From contig NZ_JAAOXD010000009.1 in assembly GCF_014694315.1 (NCBI RefSeq), positions 159,622-223,621 of the forward strand: a DNA stretch of 64,000 nt, given 5' to 3'. The DNA is from Arthrobacter ipis. GTDB lineage: Bacteria > Actinomycetota > Actinomycetes > Actinomycetales > Micrococcaceae. Each line of letters begins with the position of its first letter. Within the stretch, counting starts at the first letter, position 1. A program made the position numbers and the translations under genes. The notes beneath the pieces were generated by a model. The model saw nothing but the letters and a program-made list of their open reading frames with translations, was not told where the DNA came from and did no database searches. Shown piece after piece: positions 43,616 through 52,424 of the stretch.

Positions 43616-44989
43616 TCAGCACTCAATTACATTCACGGCGAGGCCTCCTCGAGAGGTTTCCTTGTACTTGGTTTTCATGTCGGCGCCGGTTTCGCGCATG
43701 GTCTTGATGGCCTTGTCCAGCGACACCTTGTGGCTGCCGTCCCCGTGCAGGGACAGGCGCGCGGCGTTGATGGCCTTGACGCTGGCGATCGCGTTCCGCT
43801 CGATGCAGGGGATCTGCACCAGGCCGCCTACGGGGTCGCAGGTCAGCCCGAGGTTGTGTTCGATCCCCACCTCGGCGGCGTTCTCCACCTGTTCGGGGGT
43901 GCCGCCCAGCACCTCGCAGAGCCCGGCGGCCGCCATGGAGCAGGCCGAGCCCACCTCGCCCTGGCAACCCACCTCGGCACCGGAGATGGAGGCGTTGATC
44001 TTGAAAAGAATCCCGACGGCGGCTGCCGCCAGCAGGAAGCGGACCACACCGTCGTCGTCGGCCCCCGGAACAAACTTCACGTAGTAGTGCAGGACCGCCG
44101 GCACGATTCCCGCCGCCCCGTTGGTGGGGGCGGTGACGATGCGGCCTCCGGCCGCGTTCTCCTCGTTGACCGCCAGCGCGAAGAGGTTCACCCACTCCAT
44201 GGCGCGGAGCGGGTCGGTGCTGCCGGAGTCCTTGGCCAGGGTCTGGAAGAGCGACGGCGCCCGCCGCCTCACGTTCAGCCCGCCGGGCAGGATGCCTTCC
44301 GCGGCGCAGCCGTTGTCCACGCATTCGCGCATGACGGCCCAGAGCTTCAGCAGCTCCTCGCGGAGCTCCGCCTCGCTGCGCCACACCAGTTCATTGGCGA
44401 GCATCACGTCCGAGATCGACATGTTTTCGCGGCTGCAGATCTCCAGGAGCTCATTGGCTGTGGTGAAGGGGTACGGCAGCGGGGTTTCGTCCGCCACCAC
44501 CTTGGCGCCGGCGTCGGCATCCCCGTCAACGACGAAGCCGCCGCCGATGGAGTAGAAACTCCGTTCACTGAGCACCGTGCCCGCGTGGTCCAGGGCGCGG
44601 AAGGTCATGCCGTTGGGGTGGGCCGGCAGCGACTTCCGCCGGTGCAGCACCACGTCCTCGTCCCAGTTGAAGTCCACCCGGTGGTCCCCGCCGATCCGCA
44701 GTTCGGCGTCCAGGGCGGCGGCTGCCACCTGGTCGTCCGCGGTGGAGGTGTCCACCGTTTCCGGGTCGAGGCCCTGCAGGCCCAGCACCACGGCCTTGTC
44801 GGAGCCGTGGCCCCGGCCGGTGGCACCAAGGGACCCGAAGAGCTCCGCCTGGACCCGGGCGGTGGAGCTCAGCAGCCCGCCGCCCTTGAGTCCGTCGGCG
44901 AACTGCTTCGCCGCCCGCATCGGGCCGACCGTGTGTGACGACGACGGCCCGATGCCAACGGAAAACAGGTCCAGAGCGCTGAGCGCCAT
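43616..44989 (-). CDS. sdaA: L-serine ammonia-lyase (single-chain)
   Basis: A 457-residue iron-sulfur L-serine dehydratase that converts serine to pyruvate and ammonia. The beta domain begins SALDLFSVGIGPSSSHTVGP, with the usual SSSHT substrate motif. The alpha-domain cysteines lie in VGCQGEVGSACSMAAAGL and CDPVGGLVQIPCIERN, fitting a 4Fe-4S cluster. It starts at ATG 44989, whose A is the last base of the soxG stop. In this operon it drains the serine that glyA makes from glycine and methylene-THF. Confidence 0.94.
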   Translation of the reverse strand: MALSALDLFSVGIGPSSSHTVGPMRAAKQFADGLKGGGLLSSTARVQAELFGSLGATGRGHGSDKAVVLGLQGLDPETVDTSTADDQVAAAALDAELRIGGDHRVDFNWDEDVVLHRRKSLPAHPNGMTFRALDHAGTVLSERSFYSIGGGFVVDGDADAGAKVVADETPLPYPFTTANELLEICSRENMSISDVMLANELVWRSEAELREELLKLWAVMRECVDNGCAAEGILPGGLNVRRRAPSLFQTLAKDSGSTDPLRAMEWVNLFALAVNEENAAGGRIVTAPTNGAAGIVPAVLHYYVKFVPGADDDGVVRFLLAAAAVGILFKINASISGAEVGCQGEVGSACSMAAAGLCEVLGGTPEQVENAAEVGIEHNLGLTCDPVGGLVQIPCIERNAIASVKAINAARLSLHGDGSHKVSLDKAIKTMRETGADMKTKYKETSRGGLAVNVIEC

Positions 44990-45624
44990 CAGGGAACCTC
45001 GGGGGAAGCGAACTCCCTCATGGCGTCCAGCAGCCAGCGGCCCAGGTAGTCCGCGAACGAGGCGCGGGGGAACAGCCGGAAGCTTTCCTCCCCGGTCTTG
45101 AACAGGACCACCGGGATGTTGCCCACCTCGGTGTTCAGGGCGGTGCCCGGCTTGAGGACGCGCGGGTGCAGGTCCAGAGCGCAGCCCTTTTCCAGTACTG
45201 CCCGGGCCTGCGGGCCGGACAGCTCAAACGTGGTGCGGTTGGCGGACAGGTCCACCACCTGCCCGGCGCCGTCGCCCAGGGCGGACTTGAGGGAGCCGAT
45301 CAGGTCCCCGCCCAGGGAGTCGTGGGCGTCTTCCGGGGCCACGACCAGGAACTCCTGCGGGCCGAGCCACAGGACGCTGACCCGGTCCGTGCCGCGGACT
45401 TCGCCGCAGCGCACCGGCAGGCCGCCGGTGACGGAGCCGATCCGGGTGCCGGCCTCGGACCTGGGGTCCACGCGGACGCCGGCCATGGTCTGGAACGGGC
45501 CCTCGTTGAGGGTGACTGTTCCCTGCACGGACCCGGTCTCGAATGCTTCGGCCAGGTGTGAGGCTGGGCTGCGGCGGATTTCCCGGAGTCCATTGATGCC
45601 TGTGAAGGCTGCGGTGTTAGCCAT
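44989..45624 (-). CDS. soxG: Sarcosine oxidase gamma subunit
   Basis: A 211-residue subunit of the heterotetrameric sarcosine oxidase. GGLPVRCGEVRGTDRVSVLW and WLGPQEFLVVAPEDA are the family hallmark, with LSANRTTFELSGPQARAVLE later in the chain. I start at ATG 45624, which overlaps the soxA stop by 8 bases; eight extra codons upstream are open but without a better site. The gamma subunit shares a fold with the T-protein-like part of alpha and holds the complex together. Confidence 0.9.
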   Translation of the reverse strand: MANTAAFTGINGLREIRRSPASHLAEAFETGSVQGTVTLNEGPFQTMAGVRVDPRSEAGTRIGSVTGGLPVRCGEVRGTDRVSVLWLGPQEFLVVAPEDAHDSLGGDLIGSLKSALGDGAGQVVDLSANRTTFELSGPQARAVLEKGCALDLHPRVLKPGTALNTEVGNIPVVLFKTGEESFRLFPRASFADYLGRWLLDAMREFASPEVP

Positions 45625-48568
45625 CTTTGCGGGTCCCTTCGGGGTCAAACAGTACGGTTTCTGCCACGACTACGTCGACGAGCTGGTTGCCGGCGGCGGC
45701 CACCAGGGTCTCGCCGATCCGGTTGCGGCCGTTCTTGATCAGCGCCAGGCCAAACGAGCGGCCCAGGGCGGCACTGTGGTAGCTGGAGGTCACGAAGCCC
45801 TGCATCGGGACCGGGCCGTAGGCGGGGTTCGCCGGGATGCCCTTCTCGATCAGCTGGGTTCCTTCCGGCAGCCGCAGCGAGCCGTCCACCGGCAGGACGC
45901 TGACCAGGTGCTTGCGGTCATCGCGGTGCTGGTCGATCCGGGAGTAGGAGCGCTTGCCGATGCACTCCTTGGCCTTGGAAACGATCCATTCCATGCCGGC
46001 GTCCTGCGGGGTGACGGTGCCGTCGGTGTCCTGCCCGACGATCGGGTAGCCCTTCTCGGCGCGCAGCACGTGCATGGTTTCGGTGCCGTAGGGGGTGATG
46101 TTGAATTCAGCACCGGCCGCGGCCACGGATTCCCAGGTGTTCAGCCCGTACCAGGACGGCACGTTGATTTCGTAGGCCAGTTCACCGGAGAACGAGATCC
46201 GGCAGATGCGGGCCTTCACGCCGGACGCGAGGGTGGTTTCGCGGAAGGTCATGAACGGGAACGCCTCGGCGTCCAGGCCGCCGTTGGCGGCCAATTCCGG
46301 GGCAACCTTGGCGATGACGTCGCGGGACTTGGGCCCGACGACGGCGATCGTGCTCCACTGTTCCGTCACGGAGGTGCAGTGCACGTCCAGTTCCGGCCAT
46401 TCGGTCTGCAGCCATTCCTCCAGCCAGTCCAGCACCTTGGCGGCGCCGCCGGTGGTGGTGGTCATGAAGTAGGTTTCCTCGTCGAGGCGCAGGGTCACGC
46501 CGTCGTCGAAGATCATGCCGTCCGAGAGGCACATGACGCCGTAGCGGGCGGAGCCCGGGGCCAGCTTCTTGAACGCGTTGGTGTAGATCCGGTTCAGGAA
46601 CTCACCGGCGTCCTTGCCGCGGATCTCGATCTTGCCGAGGGTGGTGGCGTCCATGAAGCCCACGGAGTCGCGGACGGCGGCGCACTCGCGGAGCACCGCT
46701 TCGTCCATGTCCTCGCCGTTCTGCGGGTAGTACCAGGGACGCTTCCACTGCCCGACGTCCTCGAACAGGGCGCCCTGGGCAACGTGCCACGGGTGGATGG
46801 AGGTGACGCGGGCGGGGTCGAACAGCTCGCCGCGCTGGCGTCCGGCCAGTGCCGCGAAGGCCACCGGCGTGAACGGTGCACGGTAGGTGGTGGTGCCGAT
46901 GTCGCCGATGCCCCGGGAGGCCTCGCCGGCCTGGCGGAGTGCCGCGGCGATGACGCCAATGGCGTTCACGCCGGACGTCTTGCCCTGGTCGTTGGCGGTG
47001 CTGATGGAGGTGTAGCGCTTGATGTGCTCCACGGACCGCATGCCGGCGCCGGTGGAGCGCAGGACGTCGGCCACGGACTGGTCACGCTGGAAGTCCACAA
47101 AGTGGTGGTGCCAGTCGTCCGGGGTTCCGGTCTGGCCGGGGACCAGCCACAGCTGGCGGGTCGGGGCGGACGCCTTCGGCTCCGCCAGGGCGGACGGCTC
47201 GACGGCGGACTCGAAGCCGGCGGCGATGGCCGCCGAAGCTCCGGCGGAGATGCCCTCGGCCAGGCAGTCAGCGAGTTCGAAGCTGCCGCGGCCGGAGCCG
47301 ATGGTCTGCTGGTTCGGGACCACGGTGGCCGGCACGAAGGCCGCGAGGTCCTCGTCCCAGCGCAGCTTGCCCTGGCGCTGCGAGTGCAGGTGCACCAGCG
47401 GGCTCCAGCCGCCGGAGACGGCCAGCAGATCGGCGGCGATCTCTTCGATGCCCGAGGTGAGTTCGCCGTCGTCGTTGATGCTGCGGACGGTGACGCTGTT
47501 CAGCCGGCCGTCTGCTGCGTCCTCAGAAGCGGAGGTGTTGGCAACCGCGCTGCCGATCAGCACCCGGGTGCCGGCTTCGACCGCGGCGGCAGCCACCGGC
47601 GTGAGGGCGGGACGGGCGTCGACGACGGCCGCGACCTTGACGCCGGCGGCGCGCAGGTCCGAAGCCAGAGCGTAGGCGGAGTCGTTGGTGGTGCTGATGA
47701 CCACGCGCTGCCCGGCGGCCACGGCGTAGCGGTTCAGGTAGCTGCGGACAGCCGAGGCGAGCATGATGCCCGGGCGGTCGTTGTTCTCGAACACCAGCGG
47801 ACGCTCGTGGGCGCCGGGGGCCAGGACAACCTGGCTGGCACGGATGTGCCAAATACGCTGGCGGGAGACGCCTGCGGCGGCCGGGCTGGAGAGGTGGTCG
47901 GTGCGGTTCTGGACGGCGATGACGTAGTTGGCGTCGTATGCACCGAACGCGGTGGTGCGGTTCAGCACGGTGCTTTCGGCTCCGGAAACCAGCTCGGCCT
48001 CGACGTCGGCAACCCATTCCAGGGCCGGCTTGCCCTCGATGGTTTCCGCCAGGTCGGGAGCGGTGGATCCGGACAGGAGCGAGCCGCCCAGTTCGGGCTG
48101 GTCGTCCATCAGGATGACGCGGGCGCCGCTGCGGACGGCCTCGCGGGCCGCGGCCAGGCCGGCGGGGCCGCCGCCGATCACCAGGACGTCGGCGTGGACG
48201 TACTTCTTGTCGTACTCGGCGCGGTCATCCGCCGGGTCCAGCTTGCCCAGGCCATTCAGGAAGCCGGCCTTCAGGCCGTCCACCAGGGAAACGGTGGTGG
48301 CGGGGAGCATGGACTCGGCAACGTCGCCGGGGAACCGGGCCTCGATGCGGACCAGGGCGTTGGGCTCTTCCACGCCGGCGGCCAGGATGCCGCGGGCGCG
48401 GTCCTCGTACAGGGAGTTGCCGGCGGCGACGCGGCCGTTGGCCAGCAGCGCGGAGGCCAGGGTGTCGCCCGGATGTCCGGTGAATTCCTCGCCGTCCACG
48501 GTGAAGCGCCAAGAGATGCTGCGGTCGATGCGGCCGCCGGTGCTGAGGCGCGCGTTCTGGGAGGTCAC
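45617..48568 (-). CDS. soxA: Sarcosine oxidase alpha subunit
   Basis: A 983-residue subunit. An N-terminal 2Fe-2S-ferredoxin-like domain (TVDGEEFTGHPGDTLASALL) precedes the dinucleotide domain with VLVIGGGPAGLAAAREAVRS near residue 130. The C-terminal half (about residues 580-970) is an aminomethyltransferase-type, THF-binding domain with GTETMHVLRAEKGYPIVGQD. It receives the iminium intermediate and passes the methyl carbon to THF. GTG 48568 overlaps the soxD stop (GTGA). Length matches other Arthrobacter-type alpha subunits. Confidence 0.95.
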   Translation of the reverse strand: MTSQNARLSTGGRIDRSISWRFTVDGEEFTGHPGDTLASALLANGRVAAGNSLYEDRARGILAAGVEEPNALVRIEARFPGDVAESMLPATTVSLVDGLKAGFLNGLGKLDPADDRAEYDKKYVHADVLVIGGGPAGLAAAREAVRSGARVILMDDQPELGGSLLSGSTAPDLAETIEGKPALEWVADVEAELVSGAESTVLNRTTAFGAYDANYVIAVQNRTDHLSSPAAAGVSRQRIWHIRASQVVLAPGAHERPLVFENNDRPGIMLASAVRSYLNRYAVAAGQRVVISTTNDSAYALASDLRAAGVKVAAVVDARPALTPVAAAAVEAGTRVLIGSAVANTSASEDAADGRLNSVTVRSINDDGELTSGIEEIAADLLAVSGGWSPLVHLHSQRQGKLRWDEDLAAFVPATVVPNQQTIGSGRGSFELADCLAEGISAGASAAIAAGFESAVEPSALAEPKASAPTRQLWLVPGQTGTPDDWHHHFVDFQRDQSVADVLRSTGAGMRSVEHIKRYTSISTANDQGKTSGVNAIGVIAAALRQAGEASRGIGDIGTTTYRAPFTPVAFAALAGRQRGELFDPARVTSIHPWHVAQGALFEDVGQWKRPWYYPQNGEDMDEAVLRECAAVRDSVGFMDATTLGKIEIRGKDAGEFLNRIYTNAFKKLAPGSARYGVMCLSDGMIFDDGVTLRLDEETYFMTTTTGGAAKVLDWLEEWLQTEWPELDVHCTSVTEQWSTIAVVGPKSRDVIAKVAPELAANGGLDAEAFPFMTFRETTLASGVKARICRISFSGELAYEINVPSWYGLNTWESVAAAGAEFNITPYGTETMHVLRAEKGYPIVGQDTDGTVTPQDAGMEWIVSKAKECIGKRSYSRIDQHRDDRKHLVSVLPVDGSLRLPEGTQLIEKGIPANPAYGPVPMQGFVTSSYHSAALGRSFGLALIKNGRNRIGETLVAAAGNQLVDVVVAETVLFDPEGTRKDG

Positions 48569-48936
48569 TTGGTCGCTCCTTCCGGGGCGGTGCTGGGGCT
48601 GAGGGGGGTGGTGCTGGCGGCGCCGGTGCTTGCGGTGCCGGTGTCAGCTGCCGGGGGGAAGGGCGCGGCGGGCCGCGGCACCCCCATCGGGTAGACGGCC
48701 TGGATGTCGTACGTGACCGTGTCGCGGAGCATGTTGAACCACTGCCGGCAGCCGGTGCTGTGCACCCACCGTTCGGCGAAGGTGCCCTTGGTGTTCTCGC
48801 GGTAGAACAGGTACTCGGCCCATTCCCGGTCGGTAAGGTCGTTGGGGTTCTCGGGGTACGGCACGTGGGCCTGGCCGCCGTAGTGGAACTCGGTTTCGTC
48901 CCGCGAGCCGCAGTTGGGGCAGGAGATAAGCAGCAT
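48565..48936 (-). CDS. soxD: Sarcosine oxidase delta subunit
   Basis: A 123-residue zinc-binding subunit. The N-terminus LISCPNCGSRDETEFHYGGQ supplies the CxxC and His zinc ligands, and REWAEYLFYRENTKGTFAER with WVHSTGCRQWFN follows, as in known delta subunits. The C-terminal 35 residues form a Pro/Ala/Thr-rich tail longer than usual. Start at ATG 48936, about 28 bases after soxB, with AAGAAAGAAG upstream. Confidence 0.92.
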   Translation of the reverse strand: MLLISCPNCGSRDETEFHYGGQAHVPYPENPNDLTDREWAEYLFYRENTKGTFAERWVHSTGCRQWFNMLRDTVTYDIQAVYPMGVPRPAAPFPPAADTGTASTGAASTTPLSPSTAPEGATK

Positions 48937-48963
48937 GTGCGTCTTCTTTCTTGTGGACCGTGG

Positions 48964-50184
48964 CTAGTGGGCGACGGCGGCAGCGCCGTGTTCGTCGATC
49001 AGGGCACCGGTTTCGAAGCGTTCCAAGGCGAAAGGCTTGTTCAGCTTGTGCGGTGCTCCGGTGGCGATAGTGTGCGCGAAGGTCAGGCCGGCAGCCGGCG
49101 TGCCCTTGAAGCCGCCGGTTCCCCAGCCGCAGTTGACGAACATGTTGTCCACCGGGGTGGTGCCCACGATCGGCGAGGCATCCAGCGTGGTGTCCACGAT
49201 GCCGCCCCAGGTCCGGAGCACGTGGGCCCGGGCAAAGATCGGGAACAGCTCGACGGCGGCCGCCATCTGGTGCTCGATCACGTGGAAGGAACCGCGCTGG
49301 CCGTAGCCGTTGTACGAGTCGACACCGGCGCCCATAACCAGTTCGCCCTTGTGTGCCTGGGAGACGTACACGTGGACGTGGTTGGACATGACCACCGTGG
49401 GATGGACGGGTTCGTGCAGTTCGGAGACCAGTGCCTGCAGCGGGTGGGACTGGATGGGGAGCCGGAAGCCCGCCATCTCCGCCAGGACCGAGCTGTGCCC
49501 GGCGGCGCAGAGGCCCACCTTTTCGGTGTTGATGGTGCCGCGGTTGGTCTTGACGCCCACCACGCGGTTGCCGTCCTTGACGAAGCCGGTGACTTCGCAG
49601 TTCTGGATGATGTCCACGCCGAGTTCGTCGCACTTGCGGGCGAAGGCCCAGGCCACGTGGTCGTGCTTGGCGATGCCGGCACGCGGCTGGTAGGTGGCAC
49701 CCATGACCGGGTAGCGGATGTTGTCGCTGATGTTCAGGATGGGGCAGAGTTCCTTGACCTGCTGCGGGTCCAGCCATTCAGCGTCCACGCCGTTGAGCTT
49801 GTTCGCGCCCACGCGGCGGATGCTCTCGCGCACGTCGCCCAGGGTGTGGGCCAGGTTCATCACGCCGCGCTGGCTGAAGAGGAAGTCGTACTCCAGCTCC
49901 TCGGGCAGGATCTCCCATAGCTTCAGGGCGTGCTCGTAGATGGCGGCGCTCTCGTCCCAGAGGTAGTTGGAACGGATGATGGTGGTGTTGCGGGCCATGT
50001 TGCCGCCGGCCAGCCAGCCCTTTTCCAGGACGGCGATGTTGGTCATGCCGTGGTTCTTGGCCAGGAAGTACGCGGTGGCCAGGCCGTGCCCGCCGCCGCC
50101 GACGATCACGGCGTCATAGGAGGACTTGGGCTCCGGGTTGTGCCACAGGAAATCCGGGTGCTCCGGGAGCTGGTGGGTGCTCAC
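48964..50184 (-). CDS. soxB: Sarcosine oxidase beta subunit
   Basis: A 406-residue FAD/FMN-carrying subunit that oxidises sarcosine. The dinucleotide site is VIVGGGGHGLATAYFLAKNH at about residues 26-45. GNMARNTTIIRSNYLWDESA has the covalent-flavin region, with the His used for FMN in nearby sequence, and NMFVNCGWGTGGFKGTPAAG forms the C-terminal FAD contact. GTG 50184 overlaps the glyA stop (GTGA). This subunit does the primary amine oxidation and produces H2O2. Confidence 0.95.
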   Translation of the reverse strand: MSTHQLPEHPDFLWHNPEPKSSYDAVIVGGGGHGLATAYFLAKNHGMTNIAVLEKGWLAGGNMARNTTIIRSNYLWDESAAIYEHALKLWEILPEELEYDFLFSQRGVMNLAHTLGDVRESIRRVGANKLNGVDAEWLDPQQVKELCPILNISDNIRYPVMGATYQPRAGIAKHDHVAWAFARKCDELGVDIIQNCEVTGFVKDGNRVVGVKTNRGTINTEKVGLCAAGHSSVLAEMAGFRLPIQSHPLQALVSELHEPVHPTVVMSNHVHVYVSQAHKGELVMGAGVDSYNGYGQRGSFHVIEHQMAAAVELFPIFARAHVLRTWGGIVDTTLDASPIVGTTPVDNMFVNCGWGTGGFKGTPAAGLTFAHTIATGAPHKLNKPFALERFETGALIDEHGAAAVAH

Positions 50185-51521
50185 TGGGCCGCTCCAATCA
50201 TGTCTGCTTCGAACGCGGCAATTTGGGTGCCGTCGCTGAGCTGGGGGTAGAGGGGGAACTGCCCGGCGAGCGCCGTGACGCGTGCGCGGAGTTCGACGGC
50301 GGTGCCGTCGTCGAGCGTGCCGCTGCCGGCAGCTGCGATGAGCGCCGTCGCGATGATGTCCGCTACCTCTGTGAATGCCGTGGCACCGAAGCCTCGGGTG
50401 GCCAGGGCGGGGGTGCCGATCCGGAGGCCGGAGGAAACCATCGGCGGGCGGGGGTCGAACGGAACGGCGTTGCGGTTAACCGTGATGCCGATCTTGTGCA
50501 GTGCGTCCTCTGCCTGCTGGCCGTCCAGTTCGGAGTTCCGCAGGTCAACGAGGACCAGGTGCACATCGGTGCCGCCATTGACCACCGTGATGCCTGCGGC
50601 TTCGACGTCGGGCTGCAGGAAGCGTTCGGCCAGCAGCTTGGCGCCCTCCAGGACGCGCTCCTGGCGTTCCTTGAAGCCCTCGGTTGCGGCGAGCTTGAAG
50701 GCCACCGCCTTGGCGGCGATGACGTGCTCCAGCGGGCCGCCCTGCTGGCCGGGGAAGACGGCGCTGTTGATCTTCTTGGCGTACTGCTCCTTGGCGAGGA
50801 TGACGCCGCCGCGGGGGCCGCCCAGCGTCTTGTGCGTGGTGGTGGTGACGACGTCGGCGTACGGCACCGGGTTGGGGTGGAGGCCGGCGGCGACGAGGCC
50901 GGCGAAGTGGGCCATGTCCACCATCAGGTAGGCACCGACGAGGTCGGCGATCCGGCGGAACTCGGCGAAGTCGAGCTGGCGGGAGTAGGCGGACCAGCCG
51001 GCCACGATGAGCTTCGGCTTGTGCTCGAGTGCCAGGGCCTCCACCTCGGCCATGTCCACCCGGAGGTCGGATTCACGCACGTGATACGGGACCACGTTGT
51101 AGAGCTTGCCGGAGAAGTTGATCTTCATGCCGTGGGTGAGGTGGCCGCCGTGGGCCAGGGAAAGGCCGAGGATGGTGTCGCCCGGGTTCAGCAGCGCGAA
51201 CATGGCCGCGGCGTTGGCCTGCGCGCCGGAGTGCGGCTGGACGTTGGCGAACTCGGCGCCGAACAGTGCCTTCACGCGGTCGATGGCCAGCTGCTCGACG
51301 ACGTCGACGTGCTCGCAGCCGCCGTAGTAGCGCTTGCCCGGGTAGCCCTCGGCGTACTTGTTCGTGAGGACCGAACCCTGCGCCTCCATGACGGCCGCAG
51401 GAGCGAAGTTCTCCGAGGCGATCATTTCCAGCGTGGACTGCTGGCGGTCCAGTTCGCGGGCAATGGCTTGCTGGATCTCGGGATCGACTGCGGAAAGTCG
51501 GTCGTTCAACTGCTCAACCAC
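50181..51521 (-). CDS. glyA: Serine hydroxymethyltransferase
   Basis: A 446-residue PLP enzyme that interconverts glycine plus methylene-THF with serine. The PLP lysine lies in VVTTTTHKTLGGPRGG. NVQPHSGAQANAAAMFALLN, LAHGGHLTHG and VDMAHFAGLVAAG are the classic motifs. It begins at GTG 51521 with AAGGAG upstream. As first gene of the operon it uses both products of sarcosine oxidase, glycine and the C1 unit. A housekeeping copy is probably elsewhere, making this a catabolic paralogue. Divergent to the gntR gene across a shared operator. Confidence 0.95.
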   Translation of the reverse strand: MVEQLNDRLSAVDPEIQQAIARELDRQQSTLEMIASENFAPAAVMEAQGSVLTNKYAEGYPGKRYYGGCEHVDVVEQLAIDRVKALFGAEFANVQPHSGAQANAAAMFALLNPGDTILGLSLAHGGHLTHGMKINFSGKLYNVVPYHVRESDLRVDMAEVEALALEHKPKLIVAGWSAYSRQLDFAEFRRIADLVGAYLMVDMAHFAGLVAAGLHPNPVPYADVVTTTTHKTLGGPRGGVILAKEQYAKKINSAVFPGQQGGPLEHVIAAKAVAFKLAATEGFKERQERVLEGAKLLAERFLQPDVEAAGITVVNGGTDVHLVLVDLRNSELDGQQAEDALHKIGITVNRNAVPFDPRPPMVSSGLRIGTPALATRGFGATAFTEVADIIATALIAAAGSGTLDDGTAVELRARVTALAGQFPLYPQLSDGTQIAAFEADMIGAAQ

Positions 51522-51549
51522 GAATACTCCTTATGAAATACCACTTTGC

Positions 51550-51587
51550 TTATGACTGATATATCAGTGTGAGGTCAATGGTATGAT
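51550..51587. promoter_or_regulatory. Divergent glyA/gntR promoter with perfect operator palindrome
   Basis: ACTGATATATCAGT (51555-51568) is a perfect 14-base palindrome. On the minus strand TTGACC (51578-51573) and TCATAA (51555-51550) form a -35/-10 pair with 17 bases between, so the palindrome lies in the glyA spacer. On the plus strand TATGAT (51582-51587) is a -10 for the regulator and the palindrome covers its -35 position. It fits a GntR-family site. Confidence 0.6.
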
Positions 51588-51621
51588 TGAGCTCACAACA
51601 GAGTCAATAGCAGGAGGCAAA

Positions 51622-51669
51622 ATGGCAGTTCGCTTCCGCTTGGAGCCCATGAACGGAGTCCCGCTGTGA
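51622..51669 (+). CDS. 15-residue leader ORF coupled to gntR
   Basis: ATG 51622 follows a near-ideal AGGAGG at a 5-base spacing and encodes MAVRFRLEPMNGVPL. Its TGA (51667-51669) overlaps the GTG start of the regulator as GTGA, in a different frame. Translation of the leader could therefore set how much regulator is made. Whether the peptide itself matters is unknown. Confidence 0.5.
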   Translation: MAVRFRLEPMNGVPL

Positions 51670-52337
51670 ATGCTCTTCCCGCCATGCCGCCCGCCGAGGA
51701 CGAAACGCTGTCCCAGGCCGAGGCTGCCTACCGGCAGCTGCGCGACAAGCTGATCATGCTGGACATCCGGCCGGGCGAACCGATCAATGACGGCCAGCTG
51801 GCGGCTGAACTGGGTTTCGGGCGCACGCCCGTGCGCGAGGCCATCAAGCGGCTGGAGGTGGACCACCTCGTGGTGTCCTACCCGCGCCGGGGAACATTCG
51901 CCACCACCGTGGACTTCACGGAACTGGCCGACGTCTCCGAAATCCGGGAACTGCTGGAACCGCTCGCTGCCCGCCGGGCCGCCAAGCGGGCGAACACCGC
52001 CATGCGCGAGGAGCTCCTCGACGTTGCGAAGGCCATCTCGGAACTGGCGCCCACCCCCTCCCAGTCGCGGGAGCTCATGCGCTACGACCTGACGGTGCAC
52101 CGCCTGATCTACCGCGCCGCGGCCAACCCGCACCTCGAGGACACCCTGATCCGTTATGACAACCTGGCCACGCGCATCTGGTGCCTGGTCCTGGACAAGG
52201 TCCCCTCGGTGAGCGGCCACATCAGCGAGCACGTGGACCTGCTCAAGGCCGTGGCCGAGGGGGACGCGGACAAGGCAGGCGAGCTCGCGCTGCACCACGT
52301 GACGAGCTTCGAGGAGACCATCCGCAAGGTCCTGTAG
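51666..52337 (+). CDS. GntR-family (FCD/FadR-type) transcriptional regulator
   Basis: A 223-residue repressor. The winged helix at about residues 18-80 reads YRQLRDKLIMLDIRPGEPIN, then ELGFGRTPVREAIKRLEVDH and PRRGTFATTVDF. The C-terminal FCD ligand domain has metal-site His and Asp residues (DLTVHRLIYRAAANPHLED, SVSGHISEHVDLLKAV). It is divergent to glyA and very likely controls the glyA-sox operon, with sarcosine or a related compound as effector. GTG 51666 has GGAG upstream and overlaps the leader ORF. Confidence 0.9.
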   Translation: MNALPAMPPAEDETLSQAEAAYRQLRDKLIMLDIRPGEPINDGQLAAELGFGRTPVREAIKRLEVDHLVVSYPRRGTFATTVDFTELADVSEIRELLEPLAARRAAKRANTAMREELLDVAKAISELAPTPSQSRELMRYDLTVHRLIYRAAANPHLEDTLIRYDNLATRIWCLVLDKVPSVSGHISEHVDLLKAVAEGDADKAGELALHHVTSFEETIRKVL

Positions 52338-52369
52338 CGGCGGGAAATGCGGAAGCATTTGGGGAACGA

Positions 52370-52400
52370 GGAATCCCCCGGGGCTTTCCCGGGGGATTCC
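52370..52400. terminator. Terminator after gntR
   Basis: A 13-base perfect stem (GGAATCCCCCGGG at 52370-52382, complement 52388-52400) with the loop GCTTT. It lies between gntR and the convergent secreted protein. Confidence 0.8.
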
Positions 52401-52424
52401 CGCCTATCCGATGTTCAAAAGGAG

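Noticed and set aside
45098..48694. A 1,198-codon plus-strand frame covering soxA and soxG
   Set aside because: It is the complementary shadow of high-GC coding sequence. The protein is Gly/Arg/His/Val-rich with no domain, while the minus strand encodes a clear sarcosine oxidase.
51522..51621. Possible glycine riboswitch before glyA
   Set aside because: The leader is too short and shows no tandem aptamer-like pairing; the symmetric element there is a protein-operator palindrome.
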